64,000 bases of DNA from Schistosoma haematobium (Eukaryota; Platyhelminthes; Trematoda; Strigeidida; Schistosomatidae). Below the pieces are notes generated by a model that did not search any database, was not told where the DNA came from, and saw only the letters and a list, made by a program, of their open reading frames with translations. Below are positions 33,933-45,768 of the stretch, piece after piece. Numbering within the stretch: the stretch's first letter is position 1; each line of letters opens with the position of its first letter. A program made the position numbers and the translations under genes. The stretch spans positions 28,751,809 through 28,815,808 of the forward strand of contig NC_067197.1 of NCBI RefSeq assembly GCF_000699445.3, written 5' to 3'.

Positions 33933-35180
33933 CCGTAGACGGCGAACATAGCCGTCTGTTATACGTCACAGATGTGACAACGAGAGTTCGCTATCTCGTC
34001 GACACTGGCGCAGAAGTTAGCGTTCTCCCAGCAAATCCTAACGACCGACTTCACGAATCGACCCTAAACTTACAGGTGGCAAACTGAAAACCGATCGCTA
34101 CGTATGGCAAAAGGTACGTTTACCTTAACGTGGGTTTACGCAAACCCATACACTGGATTTTCGTTGTTGCAGATGTTTCTATGCCAATCATTGGTATGGA
34201 CCTTCTACAACATCACAATCTGATCATCGATACGCGCAAACGGAGGCTAGTAGACGGAAACACTAATTTATCCGTTTGCGTAACTTCCTTCTCTGTCTGT
34301 AGATTATCCCCAGTCACAATTAAGCATATGATAGACCCACTCTATCAACCACTACTTGATAAGTACCCTGGGATACAACAAACTCAACCGAAACTACCGT
34401 GTGTAACCAGCAACGTTACACATCACATCACGACTACAGGACCACCTGTATTTTCTAAAGCACGACGACTAGCTCCCGAAAAGCTAAGGTTAGCGAAAAA
34501 CGAGTTCGACCATATGATAGACTTAGGAATCATACGACCGTCAAGTAGCCCATATGCATCTCCGTTGCACATGGTCCCTAAAAAGGACAGCAACGATTGG
34601 CGTCCAACTGGTGACTATCGGCGATTGAACGCGAAAACCATTCCCGATCGTTACCCGTTGCCTCACATTCACGATTTGACAGCTACCTTGAAAGATACAA
34701 CTGTCTTTTCGAAAATCGACTTGGTTAAAGCGTATAACCAAATCCCTATGGCTACTGACGACATACCGAAAACAGCTATCATAACTTCTTTCGGACTCTA
34801 TGAATTTTTGCGAGTGCCTTTCGGTCTAAGAAATGCTGCTCAAACATTCCAAAGATTCATAGACGACGTTTTTCGAGGTCTCAACTTCGTACACGCGTAT
34901 GTTGACGACTGTCTAATCGCATGTCTGGACAGAGAAACACATCTCAAGCATCTGGATATTGTTTTCGAACGACTACAAAAACATGGCACTACTGTAAACG
35001 TTCAGAAATGCCAAATTGGAACCGACTCATTAGACTTTCTGGGACACACTATCGATGCTCAAGGTATCGGACCCCTTAGAACCAAAGTGGCGGCCATTCT
35101 GGATTAACCAGAACCGACCACCGTCAAGCAATTACGCACATACGAGTGTATTTCGACATGCACCTACACTTTCCTTTTTC
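33918..35180 (+). pseudogene. Ty3/gypsy pol fragment: protease and reverse transcriptase, plus strand
   Basis: Aspartic protease motif YLVDTGAEVSVLPA (about 33990-34035) is followed, after a frame break at 34088, by reverse transcriptase: [53 protein letters not shown], catalytic YVDD (in HAYVDDCL, near 34900) and DFLGH. The frame stops at 35107 and a few more recognisable residues (PEPTTVKQLRTY) follow in the next frame before homology ends. RNase H and integrase, which should come next, are absent here and lie inverted upstream. Confidence 0.92.
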
Positions 35181-35413
35181 TTTTCCAGGACGGCTGGAAA
35201 AGAACGATGCAGTTTACGAGGAATCGAAATTTTCGTTGTAACTATGTTGTACCTCGGTCCCATATAGTAAGGAAAGACGACCAGACGCTGCTACACTTAG
35301 TAAGTTATCAGAAGAGTGTTTACCAACGACAAACTCGTTGGGTTTAAACTTCTGGCTGGCCACGTCTTAGGGTCGTCACTGCCCCACTAGGGGGGGGAGT
35401 GATCTGTAGCGGT

Positions 35414-35713
35414 AAATAAATCCCCGAAATAAATAGCTCTGTAAGTTTTCGACATTGGATGCTGACCATATGTTTTAGTGGACTCATCTAGCTGAAGGCG
35501 CTCGGTCAGGCATCCGCACCAGATCACGTGTGGTAACGCCGTGCTCAACATCAACCGTAATCGCTAGCCAGATTAGATCAGAGAATTCCGATATATTGGT
35601 TATCGCCAAATACACTCTTCCGATCTCCTGGACTCTGTCTTTTGATTTCTCTGGGTGGGAACGAAATATATTAGAAGGTGTTACTGGTAGAAGCGTTGTC
35701 AAACACTGAATAC
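35414..35713 (+). repeat. 3' LTR of the inner gypsy element
   Basis: A purine run (aggggggggag-like, near 35390-35400), the usual polypurine tract, is followed by tgtagcggtaaataaatc, which I take as the LTR start. It is distinct from the outer LTR. The right end is set by where gag sequence of the outer element resumes, about 35714. Confidence 0.6.
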
Positions 35714-36840
35714 CTGTGACATCATCAATACGTTCAGATTTTGATGCTTTTGAGAATTACTTGGAAAGGTTCGAAATCTGGGTTATGACCAAGAAAGACG
35801 TTGACGATATTAATATTATAACATATTTCTTCACATTCATCGAAAAAGAAGCATACGGCTTCTTAAAAACTCTGGTTTTACCAGCAAAGAACCACTACTA
35901 GACTATGTTAAGCATACAAATTTCAAATGAGGTAAAGGAGGAAAATTTCGTAAAATTATTGATCAGAACATCAAAAATTCCACTGCATTACTACGTCATC
36001 CCAACCCAGTGCGTACTCAAGATTAAGTACATAAATCATTGAGTTGAGATGCAGTTCACGAAGATGGGCACAATTTTGGTCAATGTTTGTCTTGTGGCCG
36101 GTTTCACTCACTTGATTCATGTGTATTTCGTAATTCTAAATGCTTTAAATGTGGTGATATTGGACACATTTAGTCATTTTGTAATACTACGGTTTATTCC
36201 GCCTCAACTAATGCTAAAATATGTAATTTCGATCCTATTAAGTTGGGTGTTTCTAATGATCATTGATCTTTATCCACGACTTCGAAAATTGTTATACAGT
36301 CACATAGCAGTCCAGAGTTAAATGAAACTCAGATACATTGTGATACAAAAGTTTCTAACCAACCAACTTATCAGATCTCTCATGTTATTGTATCACATGG
36401 TTTGTCCTAATGATTGACATATTTCTGATGAAATTTCCTATAAATCTGGGGAAAACATGTTGAGTGAATCTAATTATGATCGAAAATTCGATGCAGTCTT
36501 GATCGATGCTGATTTTTCTAATGATCCATTACTGTTTGCTGAAATTCTTATTAAATTTGAGGAATTATTTTCAAAAGAATCGAATCCTGAAGTCATTTCA
36601 TATGTTACTTATCCTCGTAATGTATTTGTTTCTTGTGAGACACTTGTTCAATGCGAAGCACGAGGACTAAATGTGCTCGACTTTGATTACGATTCGGATG
36701 ATTCCATATCAACTGTTGTTTATCCTTATCATGAAGTCACTTGTAATGAATACTCTAGTCAATGTGCGAAATATGTTTTAAATGAAGCCACATCACTCGT
36801 AACTTGGGGATATGAAGATCCAAAGTTATTTCGTGGTTGA
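35714..36840 (+). pseudogene. Gag region of a Boudicca-like LTR retrotransposon, broken
   Basis: Three pieces in differing frames read as gag: FENYLERFEIWVMTKKDV at the start (35740-35800), then two zinc knuckles at about 36090-36180 (CLSCGRFHSLDSC and CFKCGDIGH), then 36457-36837, an acidic region I recognise loosely from schistosome gag-pol proteins. The second knuckle is cut by an in-frame TAG before its last Cys. Frameshifts separate the pieces. No pol follows; the distance to the right LTR is only about 240 bp, so pol was lost. Confidence 0.75.
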
Positions 36841-37082
36841 GGATAGTGTTAGAAAGTATTTGATTCAAATTCTAGAAATCAGTGGTTCCAGTACACAATC
36901 AACATGATGATTATACACAATCCTAGGACCCAGGTTAGTCCGTTACAATTGCAGTTGCTAATTCTTATACTAATGAGTACATCCTAGATCATACAGAGTC
37001 TACGTCCAATATACTGTCAAACAGACATAGGATGAACATAAGGAGAAGACGGAAACTTAGACTCAAATTTAAGCTGTGGCGG

Positions 37083-37232
37083 ATGTGGTGCTTGCATGAA
37101 CTAATGATTTCTTTGTACTTGTTGAATGCCTAATTTCGAATTCCAAATACAATACATTCGTTCGTGCTTATATAGTACTTCTTGATTATTTCTTGGGTTC
37201 CTAGCCTGTAATACTTCTAATTATCACACAAT
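37083..37232 (+). repeat. Outer LTR fragment, right copy
   Basis: Direct repeat of 32757-32922 (see there). The two copies are clearly diverged, so the insertion is old. Confidence 0.7.
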
Positions 37233-39024
37233 GATATCTCGGGACACCTGGTCTAAGAACTAGAGGGATTAAATTACGAACTATTACTTTTTTATGTTAT
37301 TGAATGGTGGACAAACAGAAGGGCTTTGAATTTTATGCAGCGTCTAATCCCTGATAAGAAGGGTACGAAGGTTATGTTTGAAAGTCACTGAATTAACCGA
37401 AGTCCCAACAGTGGTCAGCTTGAGGAGGTGAATGACCTTATAAAACGTTCATAGAATGCCCTTTTTCAGCTGGAAAAATGGGCGAACGGCAGAATATACT
37501 TTCGTTAAACCGAATGATAACACCTATCTCATCCTTTTTTCAGCACTGTTCTCTAACATTGATCTCTTCTTACTCTGGTGTATTTTGGCAATAACGTCGT
37601 GTTAGACTAAACTCAAGGTCACTGTGTGGTTCAGTGTATGACTATTATTATTTGACTGTTGGCTTGGAAATGTTGCTGAGATCATTGCAGATAGATATGT
37701 GATCCCGCATTCCTGAAGATATTTTTTGATTCTCATGTACCTACTTCTTGTTTATTGACTAAACCTTTTGTTGTTTAGCGCCTTAGTTCGTGTTACAGAA
37801 ACAGGTTGTACCGTTTGATGTATTTCGCACTTTCAATATAATTTATTCTCTTTCTTGAATTAGAGCCGTTTAAATTGGACACAGTTTGTGCCTTAATATA
37901 ATTTAATAGGAATCATTCAAAAACACTTCATTCATTATACAGAAGAACGTAGTCTGACTTAATCGAAAAAACTTTATTTTGTTAGTTCTGCGTTCGAACC
38001 GAACATTCATATGTCGGTCGTTAAAGAAAGAAAAGTGAATTGTGAAAGTGGTACAATAATGATGTTTGTGAGAGACAATAAGAATAAACGGTAATATATG
38101 TATCCCAAAAATAGTTAAAAAAATAATTCAGTAACGTTGTGTGGTGATAATCTGAACTAATGGGCTTTCTTGGTTTGGATATTTGAGATGGAATGTGTTG
38201 GGACAAGTTCTCACTGTTGGTATTCCTTAAACCCAAATCGTTAATCGTTGAAAAGTTTCAGTATGTGTCTTTGCAGAACCGGATTTCTGTTAAGGCTGCC
38301 GTCAGCGTAAGTAAATCCACTTTTGTCAGCATGCACTAACAGATCACAAGATAGTTCATTGGTATAAGTGGTCTTTGTCTTCTTGGTTTACCGCGAAAAT
38401 ATGGCTTTCTTTAGCAGGGGAAGAGAATGAGTAAACCACTTTTAGGTCACCAACAGAAAGGAATGGTTTACCGTATCGGGGAAGTGACCACAGGTCAATA
38501 ATGAAAATGAGGGTGAGTAGTGGCCAAATAACACTCTCTTCTATAATCCTACAGGCTATATAATAATAATTCATTCTCACGAGACATGCCAGTTTACAGA
38601 CAAGATCATAGGCTTGGGGTAGAAAGATCGGAAGCAAACGATTTGGCTATTTTATTGTAAAAAATGTTTGAATCAGGATAAAAGGGTTTGCCGTATGCAA
38701 AATGAGTAAAGTTATGAAAGGAGAAGGTTGTGTGATACACTTTCAAAGGCCCTACTAAGACCGATATGTAGACTCTTCACTTATTAACCATTTGGGGAAC
38801 TAAACGTATCACCCATACTAATTATTGATGAACAGTTAACTCTTTCAAACGTCTAGTGGCTCAAAATAAGATCCAAATATACATTCTTTGCCACCACTCT
38901 CTCAACAGTGCCTGACAGAGTGTAACCTAATTTAATTATATGCTAAGTGATCGCGTACTGCAGACAACTATACGGTTGACATAGCCAGAACCTTCACAAC
39001 TTAACACATCAACAGCAAAAAGCT
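37233..39024. other. Intergenic DNA, unclassified
   Basis: AT-rich, with no supported gene. The open frame at 38356-38637 has no family signature. Confidence 0.4.
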
Positions 39025-39670
39025 TCATATATTTATCACGGAAATGTTTCTGACATTTTTAAAGCCTACGTATGGCCTCTCCGAGAAAACTGTTTTCCTA
39101 CCGAATTTTATCGTATCGTAACAATTACCAATATATGATGAGGGACACATTCGGACTGGAGATATAACAATATATATAATATGAGTAACAGCGAGTTGTA
39201 CAAGGTGACCGTGCCTGCAATGTTGAGCCATATCATCCGATCAATTCGAACTCCTTCAATTCCTTCTTCCCACCTTCTCTGTCGCTTGGTTTTTCTCCGC
39301 GTTAAATGTTGAATATCCATTTTTCCAGTTGTTTCGTGTTCAGCTTTGAGGATTGTGTGGTTAGAGCCCAATGTCATTACAAATCCAATCAATTGATTAT
39401 TTGTATGGCATGGCTCGGCCTTGCAGGCGTGATCACTTAAATGTCGTCAACTATCTTTCATTCATATCAAACATGTTGTTCTATCTCCAGTTTGAATGTG
39501 TTCCCCATCATATATTGGTGAATATACGATGAAATGAGTTAGTGTAGACAATGATGTGACTTACACGTAAGATCTTATAGATTAGACGGTTACACCATGA
39601 CAAATCTACAATTGTTGGATTAGGTCTATTTTTAGAGTAGTCTTAATACCGAAGTAAACTATAATTATAC
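39025..39670. repeat. Head-to-head pair of a dispersed repeat
   Basis: The stretch 39120-39360, read in reverse complement, and the stretch 39395-39670, read directly, share blocks in the same order (a ggcatggct/gatatggct block, then ccgaatgtgt/ttgaatgtgt). The two are inverted copies separated by a short spacer. A third copy lies at 41670-42055. Family unknown. Confidence 0.6.
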
Positions 39671-40706
39671 AGTCTCAGAATCAGAAGAATGTAATCAGCT
39701 TTACCCAATATTGTATGGTAATATTTTTGTGAACGAGACAACTGGGGACAACTAATCCATTGTTTAATGCAAATTACATGGCTGCTTAGCAAGACATGAA
39801 AATCATACATTAAATACACCACTTCCATATCTTCCTCTAGTTGTCCTTCACATGTTTTTATCCTGTCATCGATAAAATTGCCCGGTCTCCTTTTCCAGTC
39901 TTTTCCTTTCAATCTCAGTCTTCTTCTAGCAAATACTCCATTCCCACTGGTGCTCACCCAGTATAAATAATTTATCTACCATTTTATTTTCAAACTACTC
40001 CATTATTCAGTAAGTCTCAAGTCTTTTGCTCCTCACATCTAACTACTCCGGTTCAACGCGATCGAGTAAACCTTAATCTGGCGACAAGTTGCCTTCTAAT
40101 TACAGAAACACCGTTGCCTACGAGAAAGAAAAAGCATTGGAACAAAGAAAGCTAAAAGCAAAAACATAAGTCAGAAAATGGCAAGAATATGCTAGCGAAA
40201 ACGTGGAAGAGTGAACATCATTGGGAATTCTGTAACCAAAAGAGTAGACAGCTCTGTGTATTGACTACCCACACTAAATGATAGCGAAGACCTGAAACCG
40301 TACCGCCACATCGGGAAGTGAAAGCAAATAAAGCAGTCGATCTATATAAATCGGTCACAAAAATGTCTGATATTTCACGCGCTCTTTGAGTGTTGCGTAA
40401 CCTTGTTGACTTGACATCAATAAGGAAAATATCCACTTTTCCACTACCATACTGGAATATTTAGACGCCTCTAACGATACGAACTACGTCTCCACCTTGC
40501 TGGAGGACAGCTACAACAAAAACTTTGACAATGATGATGATACTGAGGTCCAACCAATGTGTAGTATGCCTAGCTGATCAGCCGCTCTCTTTCTAGTTGC
40601 TACAACTGAGATACACATATACGCATCACCTTTCAAATACAGGACTTATGGAATATCAGAAGGAGTTTTGTGGAGATTTTTAGAAATCTCAGTAGTTGCA
40701 ATCATG
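39671..40706. other. Unclassified sequence
   Basis: Open frames of 72-104 codons on the minus strand lack recognisable domains. The stretch is probably repeat-derived, but I cannot assign it. Confidence 0.35.
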
Positions 40707-41065
40707 AGTCAATTGAAGCTAGACCACATTGGAAAACCCGGAAGCACAGGACGGCCGTTTCGTTCTAGCATGAGACTCCTCATTAGTGCAAATCCGCGAT
40801 CGCCCACCCCTCGAGATTCGAAATCAGGACCTATCAGTCTCGCACGCGAGCGCTTAAACATTAGACCACTGAGCCGGCATCCAACGGTGTTAATGTCTAA
40901 CTTCAACCAATCCACGAAATTGAGCCACCATACATCATTGTCTTCAGTGAGTTGCTGTGTCACAACAGACCTGGTTGAACCCCACTGGTAGCGGCTTCTC
41001 ATACTAGGACGAAACGGCCGTCCAGTGCTTCCGGGTTTTCCATATAGGTCTAGCTTCAATTGACT
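40707..41065. repeat. Hammerhead SINE as a palindrome
   Basis: Two inverted arms of about 70 bp (40707-40776 and 40996-41065), both with gtcaattgaagctagacc and the ggaaaacccggaagcac block, flank a tRNA-like centre. On the minus strand there is an A-box-like GGCTCAGTGGT (40877-40867) and a B-box-like ATTTCGAATCT (40823-40813). The left arm's minus strand holds a ribozyme module with GAAA (40761-40758) but ATGAGGA for CTGAGGA (40783-40777). The right arm's plus strand keeps GGACGAAACGGCCGTC but its CTGANGA box is destroyed. Long open frames across it on both strands are a by-product of the palindrome. Confidence 0.8.
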
Positions 41066-41669
41066 TATGGAATATTTTCTGAATCCACATTAAGTCGATT
41101 GCTGGGACGGCAAAAGGTGACGCTGCGGGTTCCATTCTCGTGTAGCATGTATTCACACATGAACACTGGTCTCGCGTACTTGCTCCTTAAAATGTCTCGC
41201 ATTTTACCATTAGTTTGTTGAGTATCATGCAATGAAGTAGTGTTCCTATCAATACTTATGCTATTACTACAAGAAAGACTACATATGTTTGAAATAAATG
41301 ATCCGCAGCATGGAAGCTGTTATTGGCGTTCTGAACTCAACTGAAGGGGAAACGAGGACGAAGGACCAATAAGGACGCTACGCCGCTCATACCGGTCGAA
41401 TGACATTGGTTTGGCACAGTACTAGGATTGTATAAGTCACATTACGATTGGCGAATAAATCAAGTAATAATTAGTCGGGCAGATTATAAGAAAGCTCAAG
41501 AGTCACTCGACACAAACACTACAACTGAATCTTCAAGTAAGCAATCAGCATTACATTCCTATGCATATTCCTACTCTCAGTAAGACCAGTAAACAAAAAA
41601 TAAACAGGAGGGAAAGGAGTCCAAAAATCGCTCGTAACGAAGCTTACAGTGGTGTTGGTTCTGAACAAA
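41066..41669. other. Unclassified sequence
   Basis: I see nothing that can be assigned. Confidence 0.35.
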
Positions 41670-42055
41670 CAATCCTCAAAGCTGAGAATGAGATAACTTG
41701 GAAAATAGATATTCAACGTTTAACGCAGAGAGAAGTTTAACAACGGTGAACGTGGGAAGATTGATCGAAGATGGCATGGCTTGGCCACACAGACGTGGTC
41801 ACTCTATATAGGACCTATTGAATCTTGTATTAAATATAATATTTTCTACCCAGCCCGAATGTGTTCCAAGGAAATAATAGACTTCATAGAGCTGATTTTT
41901 ATGATACGGAAAGTCAGAATCCACAATGATGTAACTTTCACATAAGATCTTATAGATTAGGTTTCCACATCATGACAAATCTACAATTTTGAGATTAGGC
42001 TTATTATTATAGTAATACTAATGGCGAAATAGACGATAATTCTACAAGTCTTTCT
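41670..42055 (+). repeat. Third copy of the 39-kb dispersed repeat
   Basis: It contains caatcctcaaagctga, atattcaacgtttaacgc and taagatcttatagatta, shared with 39222-39360 (reverse complement) and 39560-39600 (direct). The 3' half is in the same orientation as the second copy. Confidence 0.65.
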
Positions 42056-42079
42056 GAAGGACTCTAACCGTAGCTCCTA

Positions 42080-43640
42080 CTTGCATTAAGAAGTATATTC
42101 AGCACCGACTTTCGAAGAGAAAAGAAATGTTTTTTGCCAAGCTAGAGGCTAATATCCAAACTGACCCTAAATATCTGTACAGACTCATAACCACGAGGGG
42201 GCCTAGATACCAGAGCTTTGAGCTACTTAACGATCAAATGAAATAGATCTTATCAACGTAAAAATGGTAGAAATCTATAATGCCGACCTCATAGACCCAT
42301 AATGTCAGGAACCTACTTTCAACTCTGGATCCAGTCTAGGGTCTGGAAGATGTTCAACTAACCCTTAGGTTACTACTGAGAAAACTGAAATCCGTGTTCT
42401 ATGAAGAGTCACCAGGATGTGACAGCCTCTGATCTACAATCATCGAACTGTGGGTAGAACACTGATATGTGGTCTGTTCAACAACTCACCACACTCAACC
42501 TGCTGAGAGAATGAAAACGGGCTACTCTCTCCAATCTTCAAGGGTGAAGTAGAAAGGATCAAGCCTGTTAAAGACCAGTCACATTACTTTTAATACTGTC
42601 ATAGGTAATGGATGGACCGGTCAATCAATGAACGAGGGAATATAACAGTAAACGAGAAATCCTCCAAAATGCCCAACAAGTGTTCAGGAGAGGCAATTCA
42701 TGTTTATTCAATCTCCTCACAGCATGGGAAAGCCGGACGACCTGCTGGGATCAAAAGATACCGGTTTATCTATTATCCCTCGAAATCAAAGTGCCTTTGA
42801 TACAATACTGCACGTACTTCTCGTTTTCATAGATGGGTTTCACCAAACCGATATTATCTTGGCTCCAAAACTCTCTTGAGGACAGTGTGTTTCTTACCAA
42901 GGTGAGTTGGAATGTCTCGGAGACAGGAGTTTCATCAGGAACATACTTAGTCTCAGTCCTGCCACTGGCCTTTATTAATGACATGTTCAATAAAATTCGA
43001 ATAGCGATTCTCATCTATGAAAACGACTCACAGATCCAGAGTTCCAGAAAAAATGAAAGAACTCACCTTAGCCTCTAAAGACCTTGCAATAGTAAAAGAA
43101 TAAGAAGTAGGCAGTAGGTTGAAACTTAACCTGTCTAAATGTCGTGTCATGAAATTCTGCTTCATTTTACACAGACAATGTACACTCCGAATCAAAATCC
43201 GCTCCCGATGTCTCCTCAGAATGTGATCTCAGCCTATAAACCAAGACAGTTTATACACTAGCTCGAACTCCATAGGAATGCAGCCAAGATAAATGCGAAA
43301 AATTGAGTCAATCACCCCCATAGTTGTTTCTAACTCTCTTTAAAACATACGTACAACTACACATTGTGAAATAAATCTCATAGACTACGTACAGACACAT
43401 GCAATCAAGTGGTTATTAAGCTAAAGTATAAACTTCATGAGGACAGAATCCAACACCTGAGAATACTCTGGTTGAGCCCCTGAAGAATAAGAGGTGATCT
43501 GATAAAAAGATGGTGAGCACTCTAAGCTACTCCAGCACAAGCATATTATAAGAATTTCTTCACTGTGCTTCTAAAGGTAACACTCGAAAGGTTGCACATC
43601 ATGGAGAGACTACTTAGGTGCGCTCTCACTTTTCCCAATA
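42080..43640 (+). mobile_element. Decayed CR1/jockey-like reverse transcriptase
   Basis: Fragments in several plus-strand frames follow the order of a CR1-type reverse transcriptase: SPGCDSL, an LLSIL-type segment after IKPV, QNAQ...FRRGNSCLFNLLTAWE, then a region around 42780-42800 matching the first catalytic block, and a PLAFINDM-like block near 42965. Frameshifts and stops are many, so the copy is dead. It resembles schistosome SR1-type elements; the name is an inference. Confidence 0.7.
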
Positions 43641-44090
43641 CAGAAATGTTTCCAGACGGAGTAACCACAGCCCTCTCAGCGGATAGCTTTTAGGGGAGAC
43701 TTGATATTCACACCACCCATGGATTACTATGTCCCTCCTGGATCATCTGTGCTTGGTGCATCTCTAGCAATTCATCACGTTTATCACTACCGAATGCCAG
43801 CAACTACTCCATATTTTGTTTTGTCTTATAGCACATTACCAACCAGTTATTTGTTTGTTGAAATAATTGTCCACTATTGGCACTCGTATTATCAATTTGT
43901 TATTTTTATACTGCGACCAACCCTAGTGCCCTGGGACAAACGTACTTACTCAAACTATAAAATCCACAAATCCACTAATAACTACCAAACGGACTACAAT
44001 AAGTGCAGTCGAGTGGCTAAACTTCCACCAACCGGATATTACTAATTGTATGTAACCGTAGCGAACCAACAAGAAGCGAGCCCAAATAAA
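43641..44090. other. Sequence upstream of CFAP184
   Basis: Mostly unclassified. A 114-codon open frame (43701-44045) has no domain and lies directly before the promoter region of the next gene; I do not call it. Confidence 0.35.
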
Positions 44091-44133
44091 CCAATCAGTT
44101 TATAACAACTCGTGACAAGAATACTGTATATAT
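44091..44133 (+). promoter_or_regulatory. Possible CCAAT and TATA boxes of CFAP184
   Basis: CCAATCAG at 44091-44098 and TATATAT at 44127-44133 lie 105 and 70 bases before the start codon. Their order and spacing are typical of a core promoter, but in AT-rich DNA the TATA match alone means little. A four-codon upstream frame, ATG CCG GTG AAC TGA, sits at 44185-44199. Confidence 0.4.
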
Positions 44134-44202
44134 TGGATATTGGAGTGTCGTCAAGGTCGTTGCTACAGTTGCAATCGAACGATACATGCCGGTGAACTGA
44201 AA

Positions 44203-45768
44203 ATGAACTCTCAAAATGGTGAGATTAAGGTATTAACAAATATATTTTCAAAGTTTGATTATTAAGTATTTGTACCAAAAAAGGACAACAATTGTGTCGT
44301 CGCTGATCCCGAAACAGAAAATGAACGGAGTGACATAAACTCTGTAAATGAAAATATTTACGTCGATCCTCAAAATTCCGATGTTGAGAAAAACAGTCTT
44401 GTGGACATTGAAGCCCCATCGTTTGTTGATAATAATTTAGCTGCGAGTAGTGGCGTTTCTGAAACCGAAGGAACTGATGCCAGACATGAAGAGTTTCTGA
44501 ATTTTCCTGTGGATGATAATCCATATCAGTTAAGACTTAACAATGGTGATCATATGGCTGAACAAGAAACTGAATTAAATTTTACGGAAATTTCTGAAGA
44601 TAAACAGGAAACTGATGAACTACAAGAAATTCATGAAGAGATTCGTCGTGCTTCTAGACCTGATGAATCGAATGAACTCAGTCTTTCGTTTCCAGATTCT
44701 CTTACAACCGATAATAACGAGTGTATCAGCAGTCACATAGAAGCGGCAGAAGACCTCAGGAGGCGCGAGGAGTTGATAGAAAAGTACAGACAATGTTTAC
44801 ACGAACAGAAAACCGTCAAAGATTTGAACCTTCAGCTTCAAACAAAGTTGGCTGAATACTTTAGACGTAAAAAAGTTGAGGCATCCGATCAACAGAATAC
44901 ACGACCAAGCATTAGCGGTATCGTGAGTGATTCGTCTATAGATTATGAGCAGAAATACATGAAATATATCTCAAATATCTCTGACCTTCGTCACCAGTGT
45001 AAGGTAATGCAATCTTATTATACTGAGCAGATTAACGAGATGAAAACCTTATGCCAGAAAAGACAAGAAGAATTTGCTAAGACTTACCAGGAGTTTACGG
45101 AATTTAAATATAAAGTAGGGAAGAAGGCGATAAATACTCGAACTGGGAAACCAATAAGTTCTAAAGAACTTTCTTCTATGTTTACGACCGAAAAAAATAA
45201 GGAAGCTATGGTCAGAGAAGTTAGGCTAGAAAACATAAAGCTAAGAAATCAACTCTCAAAGGTTGAAGCTGTGCTAAAGTCCAAAGATGAGCTGTCAGAA
45301 GGCTTGCATTTAATTGATTTTGAGCAGTTAAAAATCGAGAATCAAACATTTAGTCAAAAAATCGAGGAAAGAAATGAAGAGCTGAACAAATTAAAACGGA
45401 AAATTTCGAACACAGTTCAAATAATCACTCACATCAGAGAAAAACTTCAAGCTGTTCTTGACAGTAATGCCTGTCAGAAGAAAATACTTGATAGTATTGA
45501 TATGGATTTGTCAGTAAACAAAGACCACCTAACAAAAATCAAAAGGGCTAGAGAACTTCTTAAGACTGAGAATGCCAAACTTCGCCGATCATGTGGACTT
45601 TTAGGAAGAAATGCTTTGTTACTAAACTACGAAGATTCATTTGACTCTGTAGTAAACAAAAGACAGTCTTTGGAAGAAATGAAACGTATTACTGCAAACT
45701 ACCGACTTCAAACAAAGGCTTTGACTAAAAAAATCAAGGACCTGCAGAACAATAGGACAGCTTTTTGA
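44203..45768 (+). CDS. CFAP184: Coiled-coil ciliary protein, CCDC96/CFAP184-like
   Basis: CCDC96 (CFAP184) pairs with CCDC113 in the ciliary axoneme near radial spoke 3 and the nexin-dynein regulatory complex. Exons 44203-44218 and 44267-45768 give 505 residues (about 555 in human, as I recall). The first ~150 residues are acidic and low in structure; from about residue 165 (EAAEDLRRREELIEKYRQC) the protein is almost continuously coiled coil. The family signature FEQLKIENQTFSQKIEERNE lies near residues 350-375, followed by LNKLKRKISNTVQIITHIRE, as in the DUF4201 domain. The start was chosen because a stop (TAA in the intron) blocks read-through and the splice restores frame; the codon at 44401 is GTG, not ATG. 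AATAAA lies at 45925-45930. Ciliated cells in schistosomes include miracidial epidermis, flame cells and sperm. Confidence 0.88.
44219..44266 (+). other. 48-nt intron of CFAP184
   Basis: GTGAGATT at the donor and TTATTAAG at the acceptor remove an in-frame TAA and join the 16-nt first coding exon (MNSQN plus one base) to exon 2 in phase. Confidence 0.8.

Noticed and set aside
40668..41059. Overlapping frames of 107 and 116 codons on both strands
   Set aside because: Both are produced by the palindromic SINE and share its arms; they are not proteins.
43701..44045. 114-codon open frame before CFAP184
   Set aside because: No domain, partly overlaps the end of a decayed retroelement, and ends just before the promoter of a real gene.
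44225..44524. Minus-strand open frame opposite CFAP184
   Set aside because: Shadow of the coding strand of CFAP184.
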